DNA of 31,032 nt. Origin: Lawsonibacter sp. GTDB taxonomy: Bacteria > Bacillota > Clostridia > Oscillospirales > Oscillospiraceae. Of this stretch, positions 6,945 to 15,040 are shown piece by piece. Location: assembly GCA_022798155.1 (NCBI GenBank), contig JAAWLY010000003.1, positions 1-31,032 of the forward strand. The letters run 5' to 3'. The notes below the pieces were generated by a model, which did no database searches, was not told the origin of the DNA, and saw only the letters and a list, made by a program, of their open reading frames with translations. Positions within the stretch are counted from its first letter, which is position 1. Each line of letters opens with the position of its first letter. The translations under genes and the position numbers were made by a program.

Positions 6945-6965
6945 TTGCTGATATTGCATCAGCAA
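6945..6965. promoter_or_regulatory. Perfect palindrome upstream of broken pxpA, candidate operator
   Basis: TTGCTGAT-ATTGC-ATCAGCAA is a perfect 8-bp inverted repeat with a 5-base spacer, about 115 bases upstream of the pxpA start. A possible minus-strand promoter (TTGTAA, 17 bases, TAAGAT) lies between it and the gene. The shape suits a dimeric regulator such as a GntR-type protein; that is inference. Confidence 0.45.
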
Positions 6966-7100
6966 GTATGCTGTATCTCCTAAATTTGTTCAAAAACAGA
7001 AACAAATATGAATGAAAAATCACCATGCTCCGCTATTCAAAAGTTTATCCTATCCATAAGCGAATCTGAAAAATGGCAAAGAAAAAAGGCATAGCCCAAG

Positions 7101-7109
7101 TGTTATAAT
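7101..7109 (+). promoter_or_regulatory. Extended -10 promoter element
   Basis: TGTTATAAT is a perfect extended -10 element (TG, one base, TATAAT). No good -35 is present. It lies about 40 bases before the transposase relic and was probably its promoter. Confidence 0.4.
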
Positions 7110-7142
7110 GGGAGCGCGACCGGCCCCAAAACACGGGAGGGA

Positions 7143-7735
7143 ACGCCTTGTGGAGATTATAGCGCCGAAAGATCAGATACAAAATTTCTTTTTGGAGAAA
7201 CACTTCGATTTTTTGACGAGTGTATCCCAGCAGCGGCTTCAGGAGATGATCTTGTCCAGCCGCGTGAAGGTGCGTAGTGGAACAACGCCGGACTATGGCG
7301 AGCGCGGTCCTGCCCAAAACAGCGCCATCCCCAAAAGCAACACGGCCAACCCAGGGGGCCGGATCGCGTTACTCCCATTTGGAGGGGAAGGTTATCTATG
7401 GGCCTCAGGTCCATTCCTCCATTGTTGAGACCGGAGATATCTCGCTATCTTCTAGAGCAAACGGGTGCCTATGTTCTGATGGACAGTTGGTACACCAATC
7501 CCGGTGTTCTTGACGCCTGTCTGGAGAAGGGATGCCATTTGATCGGCGCAATGAAAGCCAACCGCATCCTTTTCCCAGAAGGGAAGCGTACCTCCGCCTC
7601 CGACCTGACCGCCCCTCTCGACCCAGGCTGTTTTCACCCTGTAACGGGAAAGGCTGTTGTTTTCGAGATTTCCTTTGGGCGCTTTGTCGAAAGTAGTTTC
7701 TCAAAGTATATTATGATAGAGGGCAAGGGCCAACC
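7143..7735 (+). pseudogene. IS4-type transposase relic
   Basis: Pieces of one transposase appear in successive frames. A short N-terminal part lies near 7150-7240 (FFLEKHFDFLTSV). A middle part near 7360-7430 reads SRYSHLEGKVIYGPQVHSS and IVETGDIS. From about 7440 to 7640 another frame reads LLEQTGAYVLMDSWYTNPG and GCHLIGAMKANRILFPEG. MDSWYT and IGAMKTNR are typical of the DDE domain of IS4-like transposases. Internal sequence is missing and at least two frameshifts are present, so it cannot be active. Similarity fades after about 7710. I could not find matching terminal inverted repeats. Confidence 0.7.
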
Positions 7736-7749
7736 AACTGAGCCCGCCA

Positions 7750-7950
7750 CTCCCCCCCACCAAAACCGTCCAGTATAGATGGCAAGTCCATGAAGTTCCA
7801 GTTTACAGCACAAAAAATTATCTCGGCGTTGTGACCGACTATATGAAGCTCCGGGATGTAGACTCAGTTCTGAATGGGACCTCCGCCCAATTTAATATGA
7901 CCTAGGATGGGGCAGATGTGGTCGAGGGCTGGGTTATCAGAAGCAAGTAA
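7750..7950 (+). pseudogene. Relic of a copper-amine-oxidase-like stalk domain
   Basis: In one frame IDGKSMKFQ is visible near 7770-7800. In the next frame YMKLRDVDSVLNGTSAQFN runs from about 7842 to 7897, then an in-frame TAG (7902-7904), then DGADVVEG to a TAA at 7948-7950. The pattern (DGK, KLRDV, NGT, AQF, then W-DG) matches the repeat of surface-protein stalk domains common in Firmicutes, with the usual W replaced by the TAG. It is therefore a C-terminal fragment with one frameshift and one stop, directly followed by a terminator. The family call rests on motif memory. Confidence 0.5.
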
Positions 7951-7966
7951 CGCGGTTTGACCACTC

Positions 7967-8004
7967 AAAAGAGACACGGCGGAAGTTCCGCCGTGTCTCT
8001 TTTT
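7967..8004. terminator. Strong bidirectional intrinsic terminator
   Basis: A 16-bp perfect stem (7967-7982 against 7988-8003; AAAAGAGACACGGCGG arm) with an AAGTT loop. It ends in TTTTTC on the plus strand and TTTTGAG on the minus strand, so it can serve both the plus-strand relic and the rpoN transcript arriving from the right. Confidence 0.8.
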
Positions 8005-8111
8005 CGGTCTTATAAAACTTTGCGCATAGCTTACAAAAGTTCCCACAGTGGAGCTAAAACATAGGGCAGGTGTTATAAAATCTTCTTCACCTTCGCGAAA
8101 AGCGCCTCACA

Positions 8112-8147
8112 GTAATGATGACCGCCCGCTCGCGCGGCACGGGCGGT
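8112..8147 (+). terminator. GC hairpin with T-run between relics and rpoN
   Basis: CCGCCCG (near 8122-8128) pairs with CGGGCGG (near 8140-8146), followed by TTTTT on the plus strand. No plus-strand gene directly upstream needs it. It lies just past the end of rpoN, where the minus-strand copy lacks a T-run. Confidence 0.4.
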
Positions 8148-8155
8148 TTTTGCGG

Positions 8156-9553
8156 TTATAGGGAACTCTCCCGCTCCGGAGCGGGCCAGCTGCCCCCGCC
8201 CTCCTCTCCGGAGGCCCCGCGCCCGGGGGCCGCAGGAATCCCCATCTCGCCGCGGTACTTCGCCACGGTGCGCCGAGAGAGTACACAGCCCTCCCGGGCC
8301 ATGCACCGGCAGAGCTGCCCGTCCGACAGCGGCGCCCCCTTGTCCTCTCCGGCGATCAGCCGCCTCAGCAGCCGGCGGGCGGCGGCGGCGCTGGTATCCT
8401 CCCCTCCGGAGGGACCGGAGAAGAAATATTTCAGGGGATACAGCCCCCGGGCGCACTGGAGATACTTCTCCCGGACCGCCCGGCTTACCGTGGACTGGTG
8501 GACATTCAGGGCCTGCGCCACCTCAGCCATCCGTAGGGGGACCAGCCCCTCCGGCCCCACCCGGAAAAATCCGGCCTGCCGATCCACAATGACTTGCGCG
8601 CACTGCGTGAGGGTGCTCTCCCGCTGCTCCACGGCCCACAGGATGCCCTCCGCCTGCCGCAGCTTCCCCGTCAGATAGGACCGAACCTCCTCGTCCCGCG
8701 ATTGGGCCAGCAGCTCTCTGTAATATGCGCTGATTCGGAACGGCGGGCGTTTCTCCACCGCGGCTCGGACGGTCCACCGCCCCCGCTCCTCCGCCACCAG
8801 CAGGTCGGGCTGGGGATAGAGGGTCTGCTCGAAGTGATGAAAGGGAGCGCCGGGGCGGGGCTCCAGCTCCCGGATTGTCCGCCGGGCCAGCTCCACCTGT
8901 TCCGGCGTAATTCCCAACTCCCGGGCGAGGGCCCGGTCATGGCGCCGGGCCAGCAAATCAATATGGTCCCGGACAATCGCTAACGCGGGGCCGGTCTCGC
9001 CCACCCGTTCCAACTGAAAGGTCAGGCACTGAGAGAGATTCCCGGCCCCCACCCCCGCTGGCTCCAGCGTCCTCAGCAGAGCCAGAGCTTCCTCCAGTCG
9101 TTTCAGGGGGATTTCCCCCCGGTTGGACAGCTCCTCCAGGGGAATCCTAAGATAGCCGTCGTCATCCAGGCACCGGATCAGATACTCCACCAGCCGCCGG
9201 GTATCCCGCTCTATGCTCAGACGGTCCAGCTGCCGGGAGAGGAAGCCAGTCAGAGTCTCCTCCAGCCCCCCGTCGGTGCCCACCCGGGCCAGGGGGTCCA
9301 TCTCAGCGTCGCTGACCTGCTGGTAAAACCAGTTCTGGCTGTCGTTGTCCTCCAGCCACCGCAGCCGGTCCACAAACTCCTCTGGAACGGTCTCCTGGGG
9401 TTCTGGCCCGGCCTCTTCCAGGTCGATTACAGGGTTCTCCTGGGCCAGCTCTCGGATTCGGACATCCAGCTCCGCCGTGCTCAGCCGCAGCAGCTCCACG
9501 CTGTACAGCTGACGCTGGCTCAGCCTTGCGCTCTGTACCTGCTGAAGCTCCAT
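8156..9553 (-). CDS. rpoN: RNA polymerase sigma-54 factor
   Basis: A 465-residue sigma-54, the sigma factor that reads -24/-12 promoters and needs an ATP-driven activator. The N-terminal activator-contact region is Gln/Leu-rich (MELQQVQSARLSQRQLYSVE), followed by an acidic linker and the core-binding domain. A helix-turn-helix is visible as LNVHQSTVSRAVREKYLQ, and the RpoN box that contacts the -24 element is RRTVAKYRGEMGIP, close to the consensus ARRTVAKYRE. About 25 Gly/Glu-rich residues follow the box. The ATG at 9553 is preferred to the longer frame because GGGGGAG lies just upstream. The gene has its own sigma-A promoter. Its activator and a matching promoter are found at 17093-18967 and 25634-25649. 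Confidence 0.95.
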   Translation of the reverse strand: MELQQVQSARLSQRQLYSVELLRLSTAELDVRIRELAQENPVIDLEEAGPEPQETVPEEFVDRLRWLEDNDSQNWFYQQVSDAEMDPLARVGTDGGLEETLTGFLSRQLDRLSIERDTRRLVEYLIRCLDDDGYLRIPLEELSNRGEIPLKRLEEALALLRTLEPAGVGAGNLSQCLTFQLERVGETGPALAIVRDHIDLLARRHDRALARELGITPEQVELARRTIRELEPRPGAPFHHFEQTLYPQPDLLVAEERGRWTVRAAVEKRPPFRISAYYRELLAQSRDEEVRSYLTGKLRQAEGILWAVEQRESTLTQCAQVIVDRQAGFFRVGPEGLVPLRMAEVAQALNVHQSTVSRAVREKYLQCARGLYPLKYFFSGPSGGEDTSAAAARRLLRRLIAGEDKGAPLSDGQLCRCMAREGCVLSRRTVAKYRGEMGIPAAPGRGASGEEGGGSWPAPERESSL

Positions 9554-9575
9554 TTCCGCTCCCCCCTTTTTTCTC

Positions 9576-9604
9576 AGTTTAGGGCGGCGGGGGGCAAATG
9601 TCAA
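9576..9604 (-). promoter_or_regulatory. Sigma-A promoter of rpoN
   Basis: TTGACA (9604-9599) and TAAACT (9581-9576) on the minus strand are 17 bases apart. The leader before the ATG at 9553 would be about 15 nt. Confidence 0.7.
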
Positions 9605-10030
9605 GCCCGAGCGTCGCCCCGGAAACCGGCCCGCTTTCCATAGATAAAACTCTATAATCAGCGCCGATTTTATATATTAGACATTTTCAAAATTTTTTGT
9701 AAAATTAATATACGGTCACACATTTTTGAAGAGAGCTATTTAGCGATTTTATCGCTTTCTGGACAGGGGCGGTTTGGGGCGAAAGGGATAAAAAATACCC
9801 CGCAAGAACCTTTAGCGCGAAAATTGCGCAGCAGACCGTCAGCATCTATTGATTTTACTAATATGTCTTAATGGAAATTCAGATTGCATTGCGGCATCGT
9901 CAGGAAGTACACTATCCCTACCGTACACACTCGGGGGGTATCGCCCAATTGGACTCCCCAGCGGCGCAAAGGCGAGAAATACACATTTCGTGATTTCTAA
10001 ATAAAAAACAGAACAGGAGGAACTACTATT
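9605..10030. other. Regulatory intergenic region between rpoN and the TRAP operon
   Basis: 426 bases with no gene, partly AT-rich (about 9665-9740). It contains the LysR-type promoter element at 9849-9889, a small inverted repeat AGCGAT-TTT-ATCGCT (9742-9756), and a ribosome site AGGAGG ten bases before the receptor ATG. The leader after the promoter is about 110 nt. Confidence 0.6.
9849..9889 (+). promoter_or_regulatory. LysR-type promoter element upstream of the TRAP operon
   Basis: This 41-bp stretch matches the one at 15956-15996 (minus strand) at 30 of 41 positions without gaps. The core is TAATG, two variable bases, then AATTCAGATTGCA (9869-9888). The left part contains a T-N11-A pattern (first and thirteenth base), as expected of a LysR recognition site. 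The right end overlaps a -35 box (TTGCAT, 9884-9889), with TACACT 18 bases on as a weak -10. The LysR protein at 16120-17040 is the likely binder. Confidence 0.65.
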
Positions 10031-11098
10031 ATGAAACGGCTACTCGCACTGGCACTCTCCCTGGCCATGGCCCTCAGCCTGGCCGCCTGCGGCAACGGCG
10101 GTACCACTCCCCCCGCAAACTCCACCCCTAACACCTTTGACACCTCTAAGGGCTCCGCTGATCCCGGCCCCGCTCCGACTCAGACCTACGACCTCATCTG
10201 GGGCGGCACCAGCGCCTCCTCCGGCTACTACGCTTTGAACGTGGCCGTGTGCGACGTCATCAACAAGTATGTGGACGGTGTCACCGTCACCCTGATGGAG
10301 ACCGGCGGCACCGTGGACGACTACAAGCTCATGCGCGACGGCGAGGCCTCTTTCGCCCAGACCAGCGACGTCAACGAGTACTGCCTGCAGAACGGCACCG
10401 GCGCCTATGACGGCTTTGGCTACACCGGCTCCCTCGACCTGCTGTTCTTTGTGCCCCAGGCTTACCGCTACGCCGTCACCGAGGCCAGCGGCATCAAGTC
10501 CATCGCTGATCTGGACGGCAAGACCTTCTGCGCTGGCCAGGCCGGCTCCTCCGCCGAGGTGGAGACCATGAACATCTTGGGCGCTCTGGGCATCGAGCCC
10601 GACTGGTTCCCCGCCAGCACCGGCGACGCCGTGGACGCCATCGCCAACCGCCAGTGCAACGGCATCACCAAATCCGGCACCACCCTGGCCGCCGACTCCA
10701 CCTTCACCGGCCTCCAGGCCAGCCTGCAGCAGGCCAATAACGACCTGCGCTTCCTGAGCTTTACCGAGGAAGAGGTCGCCAAGGTCCAGGAACAGTATCC
10801 CTACTACGGCTTCCGCGTTGTGGACACCAAGCCCTACGGTTTCGATTACGAGACCCTGACCTACTGCTCCAGCCTGGGCTTCTCCGTCTCTGAGGATCTG
10901 CCTGAGGAGGTCGTGTACAACATCATCAAGGCTATTGACGAGCACATGGACGACATCCGCACCGCCTACCCCGGCATCGCCGACGATCCCTTTGCCCTGA
11001 CCAACGACGCCAGCAGCATCAGCAAGATTCACCCCGGCGTTGTCAAGTACATGGAAGAGGTCAAAGGCATGACCGTCGATTCCGCCCGTAAAGGCTAA
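10031..11098 (+). CDS. TAXI-family TRAP transporter substrate-binding lipoprotein
   Basis: A 355-residue extracytoplasmic receptor. It starts with a lipoprotein signal peptide ending in the lipobox LAAC with Cys20, followed by a flexible Gly/Pro/Ser/Thr linker to about residue 50. The mature part has the TAXI pattern: a GGTSASSGYYAL start motif, GGTVDDYKLMRDGEASFAQ, an ADLDGKTFCAGQAGS segment and a long C-terminal lobe. It captures an organic acid or similar small solute outside the cell and hands it to the permease encoded next. Substrate is not readable from sequence. The gene is separated from the permease by 104 bases containing a strong hairpin without a T-run. It belongs to the same probable regulon as the transketolase operon. 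Confidence 0.9.
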   Translation: MKRLLALALSLAMALSLAACGNGGTTPPANSTPNTFDTSKGSADPGPAPTQTYDLIWGGTSASSGYYALNVAVCDVINKYVDGVTVTLMETGGTVDDYKLMRDGEASFAQTSDVNEYCLQNGTGAYDGFGYTGSLDLLFFVPQAYRYAVTEASGIKSIADLDGKTFCAGQAGSSAEVETMNILGALGIEPDWFPASTGDAVDAIANRQCNGITKSGTTLAADSTFTGLQASLQQANNDLRFLSFTEEEVAKVQEQYPYYGFRVVDTKPYGFDYETLTYCSSLGFSVSEDLPEEVVYNIIKAIDEHMDDIRTAYPGIADDPFALTNDASSISKIHPGVVKYMEEVKGMTVDSARKG

Positions 11099-11147
11099 TT
11101 CGCCCCGCGGTCCTGAATGTAACAGCGCAGTAACGCCCCTTACGAAC

Positions 11148-11179
11148 TCCAGGCACTCTACATATGTGGAGTGCCTGGA
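11148..11179 (+). promoter_or_regulatory. Intercistronic hairpin between TRAP receptor and permease
   Basis: TCCAGGCACTC (11148-11158) pairs fully with GAGTGCCTGGA (11169-11179), and the inner TAC/GTG extends the stem (one T-G pair) to an ATAT loop. No T-run follows. Such hairpins often protect the receptor part of the mRNA so that more receptor than permease is made; that role is inference. Confidence 0.55.
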
Positions 11180-11202
11180 ATGCAAAGGAAAGAGGTTATT
11201 AT

Positions 11203-13122
11203 ATGGCTCAAGAAAACACTACTCAGACAACAAGCGAGACCTTCACCAGCCGAAAGACCCCCTTTGAATGGGCTGTCTTTGTTATCTCAGTCGCCTACGC
11301 GTGCTTTTTCCTCTACACGGCCTTTTCCGGCCCTTTTACCAGTATTGTTCAGCGCGGCTTCCATGTCTGCGCTGGCCTGATTATCTGGTGCCTGCTGGAC
11401 CTGAACAACAAGAAAAAAACCAATAAGATTGAAAAAGGAATCGATCTCATCATGATCGTAATTCTAGCGATTATGATGGTTTATTACGTGAGTGCGGGCA
11501 AGAGCGTCCTGATGCCCACCTTTAAGATGACCACTCCCTTGTTTGTCATGGGTATCCTGTTCATGATCTGCGTCATGGAAGTGGCCCGGCGGACCATCGG
11601 TATCGCGGTCCCCATCCTGAGCCTGATCGGTCTGGCTTACGCTCTGTTAGGCAAATATATCCCAGGCACTTTCGGCCATGCCGGCTTTAAGCTGCAGCGG
11701 GTGATGGAGATTATCGCGTTCAGTGACCGGGGTATCCTGGGCAGCGTCACCGGCATCTCCGCCACTATCATCGCCACGTTCGTCATATTCGGCGCCATCC
11801 TGTTCGCCACCGGCGGCGGCGAGACCTTTATCAACCTGGCCAGTCTGGTGGCCGGCAACTCCGCGGGCGGCGCGGCCAAGATGGCCTCTGTTGCCAGCGG
11901 CTTGTTCGGCATGATCTCCGGCTCCTCCGCCGCCAACGTGGCCACCACCGGCGCGTTCACCATCCCGATGATGAAGCGCATGGGATACAGCAACGACTTC
12001 GCCGGCGCTTCCGAGGCCAGCGCCTCCTCCGGTGGACAGATTATGCCCCCCATTATGGGCGCCGGCGCGTTTATTATGGCCGACATGCTGGGCGTCACCT
12101 ATAAGGAGATCGCCATCGCGGCCATCATCCCCTCTGTCCTGTTCTATGTGGGCGTAATCTGGGGCATTGACTGCTTTGCCCGGCGCTATCACTACCGCGG
12201 CATCCCAAAGGATGAGATTCCCGCCGCCGCCGAGGTTCTGAAGCCCTCCAAGTGCCTGCCCGTGTTTCTGCCCATCGGCATCTTGATCGTCCTGTTCCTG
12301 ATGGGTTTTACCGCGGTTTACTGCGCCAGCTGGTCAATCGTGGCCGCCGTGGTCCTCTATCTGGTCATGGCCCCCAAGGAGCTTGTCCAGCGCGTCAAAA
12401 ACCTGATTCACGGTCTGGCCGACGCCACCAAGGACATGCTCACCGTCATTCCCCTGATTGCCTGCTCCCAGATTCTGGTCGCCCTGATCTCCACTACTGG
12501 CGTGGGCGTCAAGTTCACCAACATCATTGTTGAGCTGGGGGGAAGCAGCATGCTGCTGGCCGGCCTGTGCGCCATGATTGCCACCATGATTCTGGGCATG
12601 GGCATGCCCACCGTGGCCGCTTACGTCCTGGCCGGCTCGGTCATCGCGCCCGCTCTGGTAAAAATCGGTGTGGAGCCCCTGGCCGCCCACTTCTTCGTAT
12701 TCTACTACGCCATCTTCGCCGGCCTGACGCCCCCCGTCTGCGGCACCGTGTTCGTGGCCTCCGCTATGGCGGAGTCCAACTGGGTCAAGACCGCCTGGAT
12801 TGCCATCCGGCTGAGCATCGGTGCGTTCCTGGTCCCCTTTATCCTGATCTTCAACCCGGGTATGATTCTGATCGGAACAACCGCGGAGATCGTTCAAACT
12901 ACCGTGACCTCCCTGTTCGGCATCTTCGCCCTGGGCGCCGGGTTCATGGGATACCTGACCCGGAACCTGAACTGGCCTGTCCGGATTATTCTAGTCGCCG
13001 CCGGCATCGCCATGGTGGACCCCGGCCTTATTACCGACGTCGCTGGTATTGTCTGCATCCTGGCCATCGTAGTCTACCTGGTCATCAGCGGAAAGCGGTC
13101 CAAAGCCGCCGGTAGGAGCTAA
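11203..13122 (+). CDS. TRAP transporter fused permease (DctQ-DctM type)
   Basis: A 639-residue membrane protein with some 15 or more hydrophobic segments. The first ~150 residues correspond to the small 4-helix subunit and the remainder to the large 12-helix subunit; the fusion is typical of TAXI systems. Diagnostic stretches are GSSAANVATTGAFTIPMMKR, the SASSGGQIMPPIMGAGAF loop and LGMGMPTVAAYVL, with a pseudo-repeat GLTPPVCGTVFVAS. It imports the solute bound by the upstream receptor using an ion gradient. The ATG at 11203 follows AAAGAGG; a longer frame from 11164 starts inside the intercistronic hairpin and is rejected. A strong terminator follows at 13126. Confidence 0.93.
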   Translation: MAQENTTQTTSETFTSRKTPFEWAVFVISVAYACFFLYTAFSGPFTSIVQRGFHVCAGLIIWCLLDLNNKKKTNKIEKGIDLIMIVILAIMMVYYVSAGKSVLMPTFKMTTPLFVMGILFMICVMEVARRTIGIAVPILSLIGLAYALLGKYIPGTFGHAGFKLQRVMEIIAFSDRGILGSVTGISATIIATFVIFGAILFATGGGETFINLASLVAGNSAGGAAKMASVASGLFGMISGSSAANVATTGAFTIPMMKRMGYSNDFAGASEASASSGGQIMPPIMGAGAFIMADMLGVTYKEIAIAAIIPSVLFYVGVIWGIDCFARRYHYRGIPKDEIPAAAEVLKPSKCLPVFLPIGILIVLFLMGFTAVYCASWSIVAAVVLYLVMAPKELVQRVKNLIHGLADATKDMLTVIPLIACSQILVALISTTGVGVKFTNIIVELGGSSMLLAGLCAMIATMILGMGMPTVAAYVLAGSVIAPALVKIGVEPLAAHFFVFYYAIFAGLTPPVCGTVFVASAMAESNWVKTAWIAIRLSIGAFLVPFILIFNPGMILIGTTAEIVQTTVTSLFGIFALGAGFMGYLTRNLNWPVRIILVAAGIAMVDPGLITDVAGIVCILAIVVYLVISGKRSKAAGRS

Positions 13123-13125
13123 CAT

Positions 13126-13165
13126 AACGGCCGCCCTTCGCCAAAGGAAGGGCGGCCGTTCTTCA
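13126..13165 (+). terminator. Intrinsic terminator of the TRAP operon
   Basis: A 14-bp stem (AACGGCCGCCCTTC, 13126-13139, against 13147-13160) with a 7-base loop, four bases after the permease stop and followed by CTTC. Confidence 0.8.
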
Positions 13166-13171
13166 AAGCCC

Positions 13172-13205
13172 ATATAAAAAGAGCAGATGACGCGCATCTG
13201 CTCTT
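13172..13205 (-). terminator. Intrinsic terminator of the transketolase operon
   Basis: On the minus strand AAGAGCAGATG pairs with CATCTGCTCTT (plus-strand 13179-13189 and 13195-13205), followed by TTTATATG. It lies 13 bases after the dehydrogenase stop and faces the TRAP terminator. Confidence 0.85.
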
Positions 13206-13217
13206 CTGCCTTCTTTC

Positions 13218-14093
13218 TTATTGCTCACCCAGTCCGCACAGCTCCTCGTAGAGCCGGGCCACCTCAATGGAGTCGTCGGTGGGCGGAAACTTAGACGCCG
13301 ATAGCTTGAACAGCTCCCGGGCCGTGCCACACAAGAATGTGGGCGCTCCCACCAGGTTTGCCGTCCGGCAGGCGATATCCGTATCCTTCAGCTGGATTTG
13401 CAGGGTGCTGCGGGTGGAGAAGTCCCGGTCAATCAGAAACTGCCCCCGGTTTTCAAAGATGCGGGAGCTGCCAGCGCTGGCGCGGATGGTATCATACACC
13501 ATCTGGAGATCCAGGCCGCACTTCCGGGCCAGAGTAAACGCCTCCGCGGCGGCACACATGTGCACCCCCACCAGCAGCTGATTGATCGCCTTGACAGCCT
13601 GTCCCTGGCCCACCCGCTGCCCCACATGGACAATATTGGCCGCAAAGCTGGAGAACAGAGGGCGATACCGCTCAAGCAGCCGCTCCTCTCCCGCCGCCAT
13701 GACGGTCAGCGTCCCCTGCTTCGCCCCGGCGGTTCCGCCGCTTACAGGGCAGTCCATCATCCGGACTCCCTTTTCCAGCGCCAGCTCCTCCAGGGCCTTG
13801 GCCTCGTCCATCGCTATGGTGCTCATATTGATTACGACGCCCCGATCCATGGTCTCCAGCAAGCCCTCCAGCACACCGCGGCACTGGGGAAAGGTGTTGA
13901 CGATGACCAGCACCGTATCCACCTTTTCTCCCAGATCCTGAAGGCTGGCCGCGGCGCTGGCCCGGGGGCCTGTCAGGTCTTCCATGGCCTCCGGGCGCAC
14001 ATCATACAGTACCATGGAATAGCCGTGGTCCAGGATATTCCGCGCAATGCTGTGCCCCATCGCACCCAGGCCGATCATCCCAATCGTCTCCAT
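13218..14093 (-). CDS. Beta-hydroxyacid dehydrogenase (3-hydroxyisobutyrate / tartronate semialdehyde reductase family)
   Basis: A 291-residue NAD(P)-dependent dehydrogenase. The N-terminal Rossmann motif is GLGAMG (residues ~8-13); the substrate motif is DCPVSGGTAGAKQGTLTVMA; the catalytic lysine lies in GQAVKAINQLLVG, followed by a helical C-terminal domain. Family members interconvert 3-hydroxy acids and their semialdehydes, for example 3-hydroxyisobutyrate or glycerate/tartronate semialdehyde. Which substrate applies here cannot be read off. It is the last gene of the split-transketolase operon, four bases after the C-terminal subunit, so it probably oxidises or reduces a compound entering or leaving the transketolase step. 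Confidence 0.9.
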   Translation of the reverse strand: METIGMIGLGAMGHSIARNILDHGYSMVLYDVRPEAMEDLTGPRASAAASLQDLGEKVDTVLVIVNTFPQCRGVLEGLLETMDRGVVINMSTIAMDEAKALEELALEKGVRMMDCPVSGGTAGAKQGTLTVMAAGEERLLERYRPLFSSFAANIVHVGQRVGQGQAVKAINQLLVGVHMCAAAEAFTLARKCGLDLQMVYDTIRASAGSSRIFENRGQFLIDRDFSTRSTLQIQLKDTDIACRTANLVGAPTFLCGTARELFKLSASKFPPTDDSIEVARLYEELCGLGEQ

Positions 14094-14097
14094 CCTG

Positions 14098-15039
14098 TTA
14101 ACCTTTCCTTGCTCTCAAGGCCGCCGCCTTGGCCACGATGCTGTCCACGTCCATACCATTGTCCCGGTACAGCAGTTCGGGATCGCCGGACTCGCCGAAG
14201 CGGTCCTGGATGCCCACGATGGTCATGGGAACGGGGCGCTCCTGGCAGACCACCTCGGCCACGGCGGAGCCCAGGCCGCCATATATGGTGTGGTCCTCAA
14301 TAGTCATGATGGCCCCGGTCTCCTCTGCGGCCTTCAGCACGGCGACCCTGTCCAGCGGCTTGATGGTTGGCATATCCACCACACGGACCCCCACGCCCTG
14401 CTCCCGCAGGATCTCCGCGGCGTCCATGGCCTTTTTCAGGAGGATACCGGAGACGAACATGGTCAGGTCCCGACCATAGTCCAAAATGGGATAGGACTTG
14501 CCGATCTCAAAGCGGTAGGTCGCGGGGTCGTGGATATCCGCCACCGGGTTGCGGTGCAGGCGGATGTAGAGCGGGCCTTTGAAGTCCACGGCGGCATGGG
14601 CCACCGCCCGGGCGGACACCGCGTCGGAGGGCTGAACCACCGTCATATTGGGGAAAGAGCGCATAATACTCACATCCTCAATGGCGGCGTGGGTGGCGCC
14701 GTCGCCCCCCACCTGGAGGCCCGCGTGAGTGCCGATGATGGTCACGTTCAGGTTGGGATAGCAGATAAAGGTCCTCACCTGCTCGCAGGCCCGCATACTG
14801 GCAAAGACCGCGAAGGTGGCGAGAAACACCTTGTTCCCGCAACTGGCCAGGCCGGCGGATCCGCCCACCAGGTTCTGCTCAGCAATCCCGAAGCTGAACT
14901 CACGCTCCGGGAAATAGGTCCCGAATTTCTCCAGTCCGCAGGTCTTGGTGTCCGCGTTGCACACCACAAAATCTTCCCGTGTCTTCGCGATCTCGATCAG
15001 CTCATGGCCGAACGCCATTCTTGTCGCAACAGTGGCCAT
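14098..15039 (-). CDS. Transketolase, C-terminal subunit
   Basis: A 313-residue protein that matches the pyrimidine-binding and C-terminal domains of transketolase. Visible features are FSFGIAEQNLVG (the catalytic glutamate in IAEQN that activates thiamine diphosphate), THAGLQVGGDGATHAAIEDV, and a C-terminal domain from about residue 190 (VVDMPTIKPLD). It works with the adjacent N-terminal subunit to move two-carbon ketol units between sugars or sugar-like acids. Its ATG at 15039 comes one base after the N-subunit stop, so translation is coupled. Split transketolases are common in Firmicutes catabolic operons and often act on unusual substrates such as apulose phosphate or sulfosugars; which one applies is open. 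Confidence 0.92.
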   Translation of the reverse strand: MATVATRMAFGHELIEIAKTREDFVVCNADTKTCGLEKFGTYFPEREFSFGIAEQNLVGGSAGLASCGNKVFLATFAVFASMRACEQVRTFICYPNLNVTIIGTHAGLQVGGDGATHAAIEDVSIMRSFPNMTVVQPSDAVSARAVAHAAVDFKGPLYIRLHRNPVADIHDPATYRFEIGKSYPILDYGRDLTMFVSGILLKKAMDAAEILREQGVGVRVVDMPTIKPLDRVAVLKAAEETGAIMTIEDHTIYGGLGSAVAEVVCQERPVPMTIVGIQDRFGESGDPELLYRDNGMDVDSIVAKAAALRARKG

Positions 15040-15040
15040 A

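Noticed and set aside
9872..9889. Possible sigma-54 promoter upstream of the TRAP receptor
   Set aside because: TGG and TGC are present but GG and GC are 11 bases apart, not 10, and the -24 box reads TGGAAA. The same stretch is better explained as the LysR-type element.
10040..11185. Long minus-strand open frame antisense to the TRAP receptor gene
   Set aside because: It is a shadow produced by strong third-position G/C bias. The plus strand has signal peptide, lipobox and family motifs; the antisense frame has low-complexity Gly/Val/Ala sequence.
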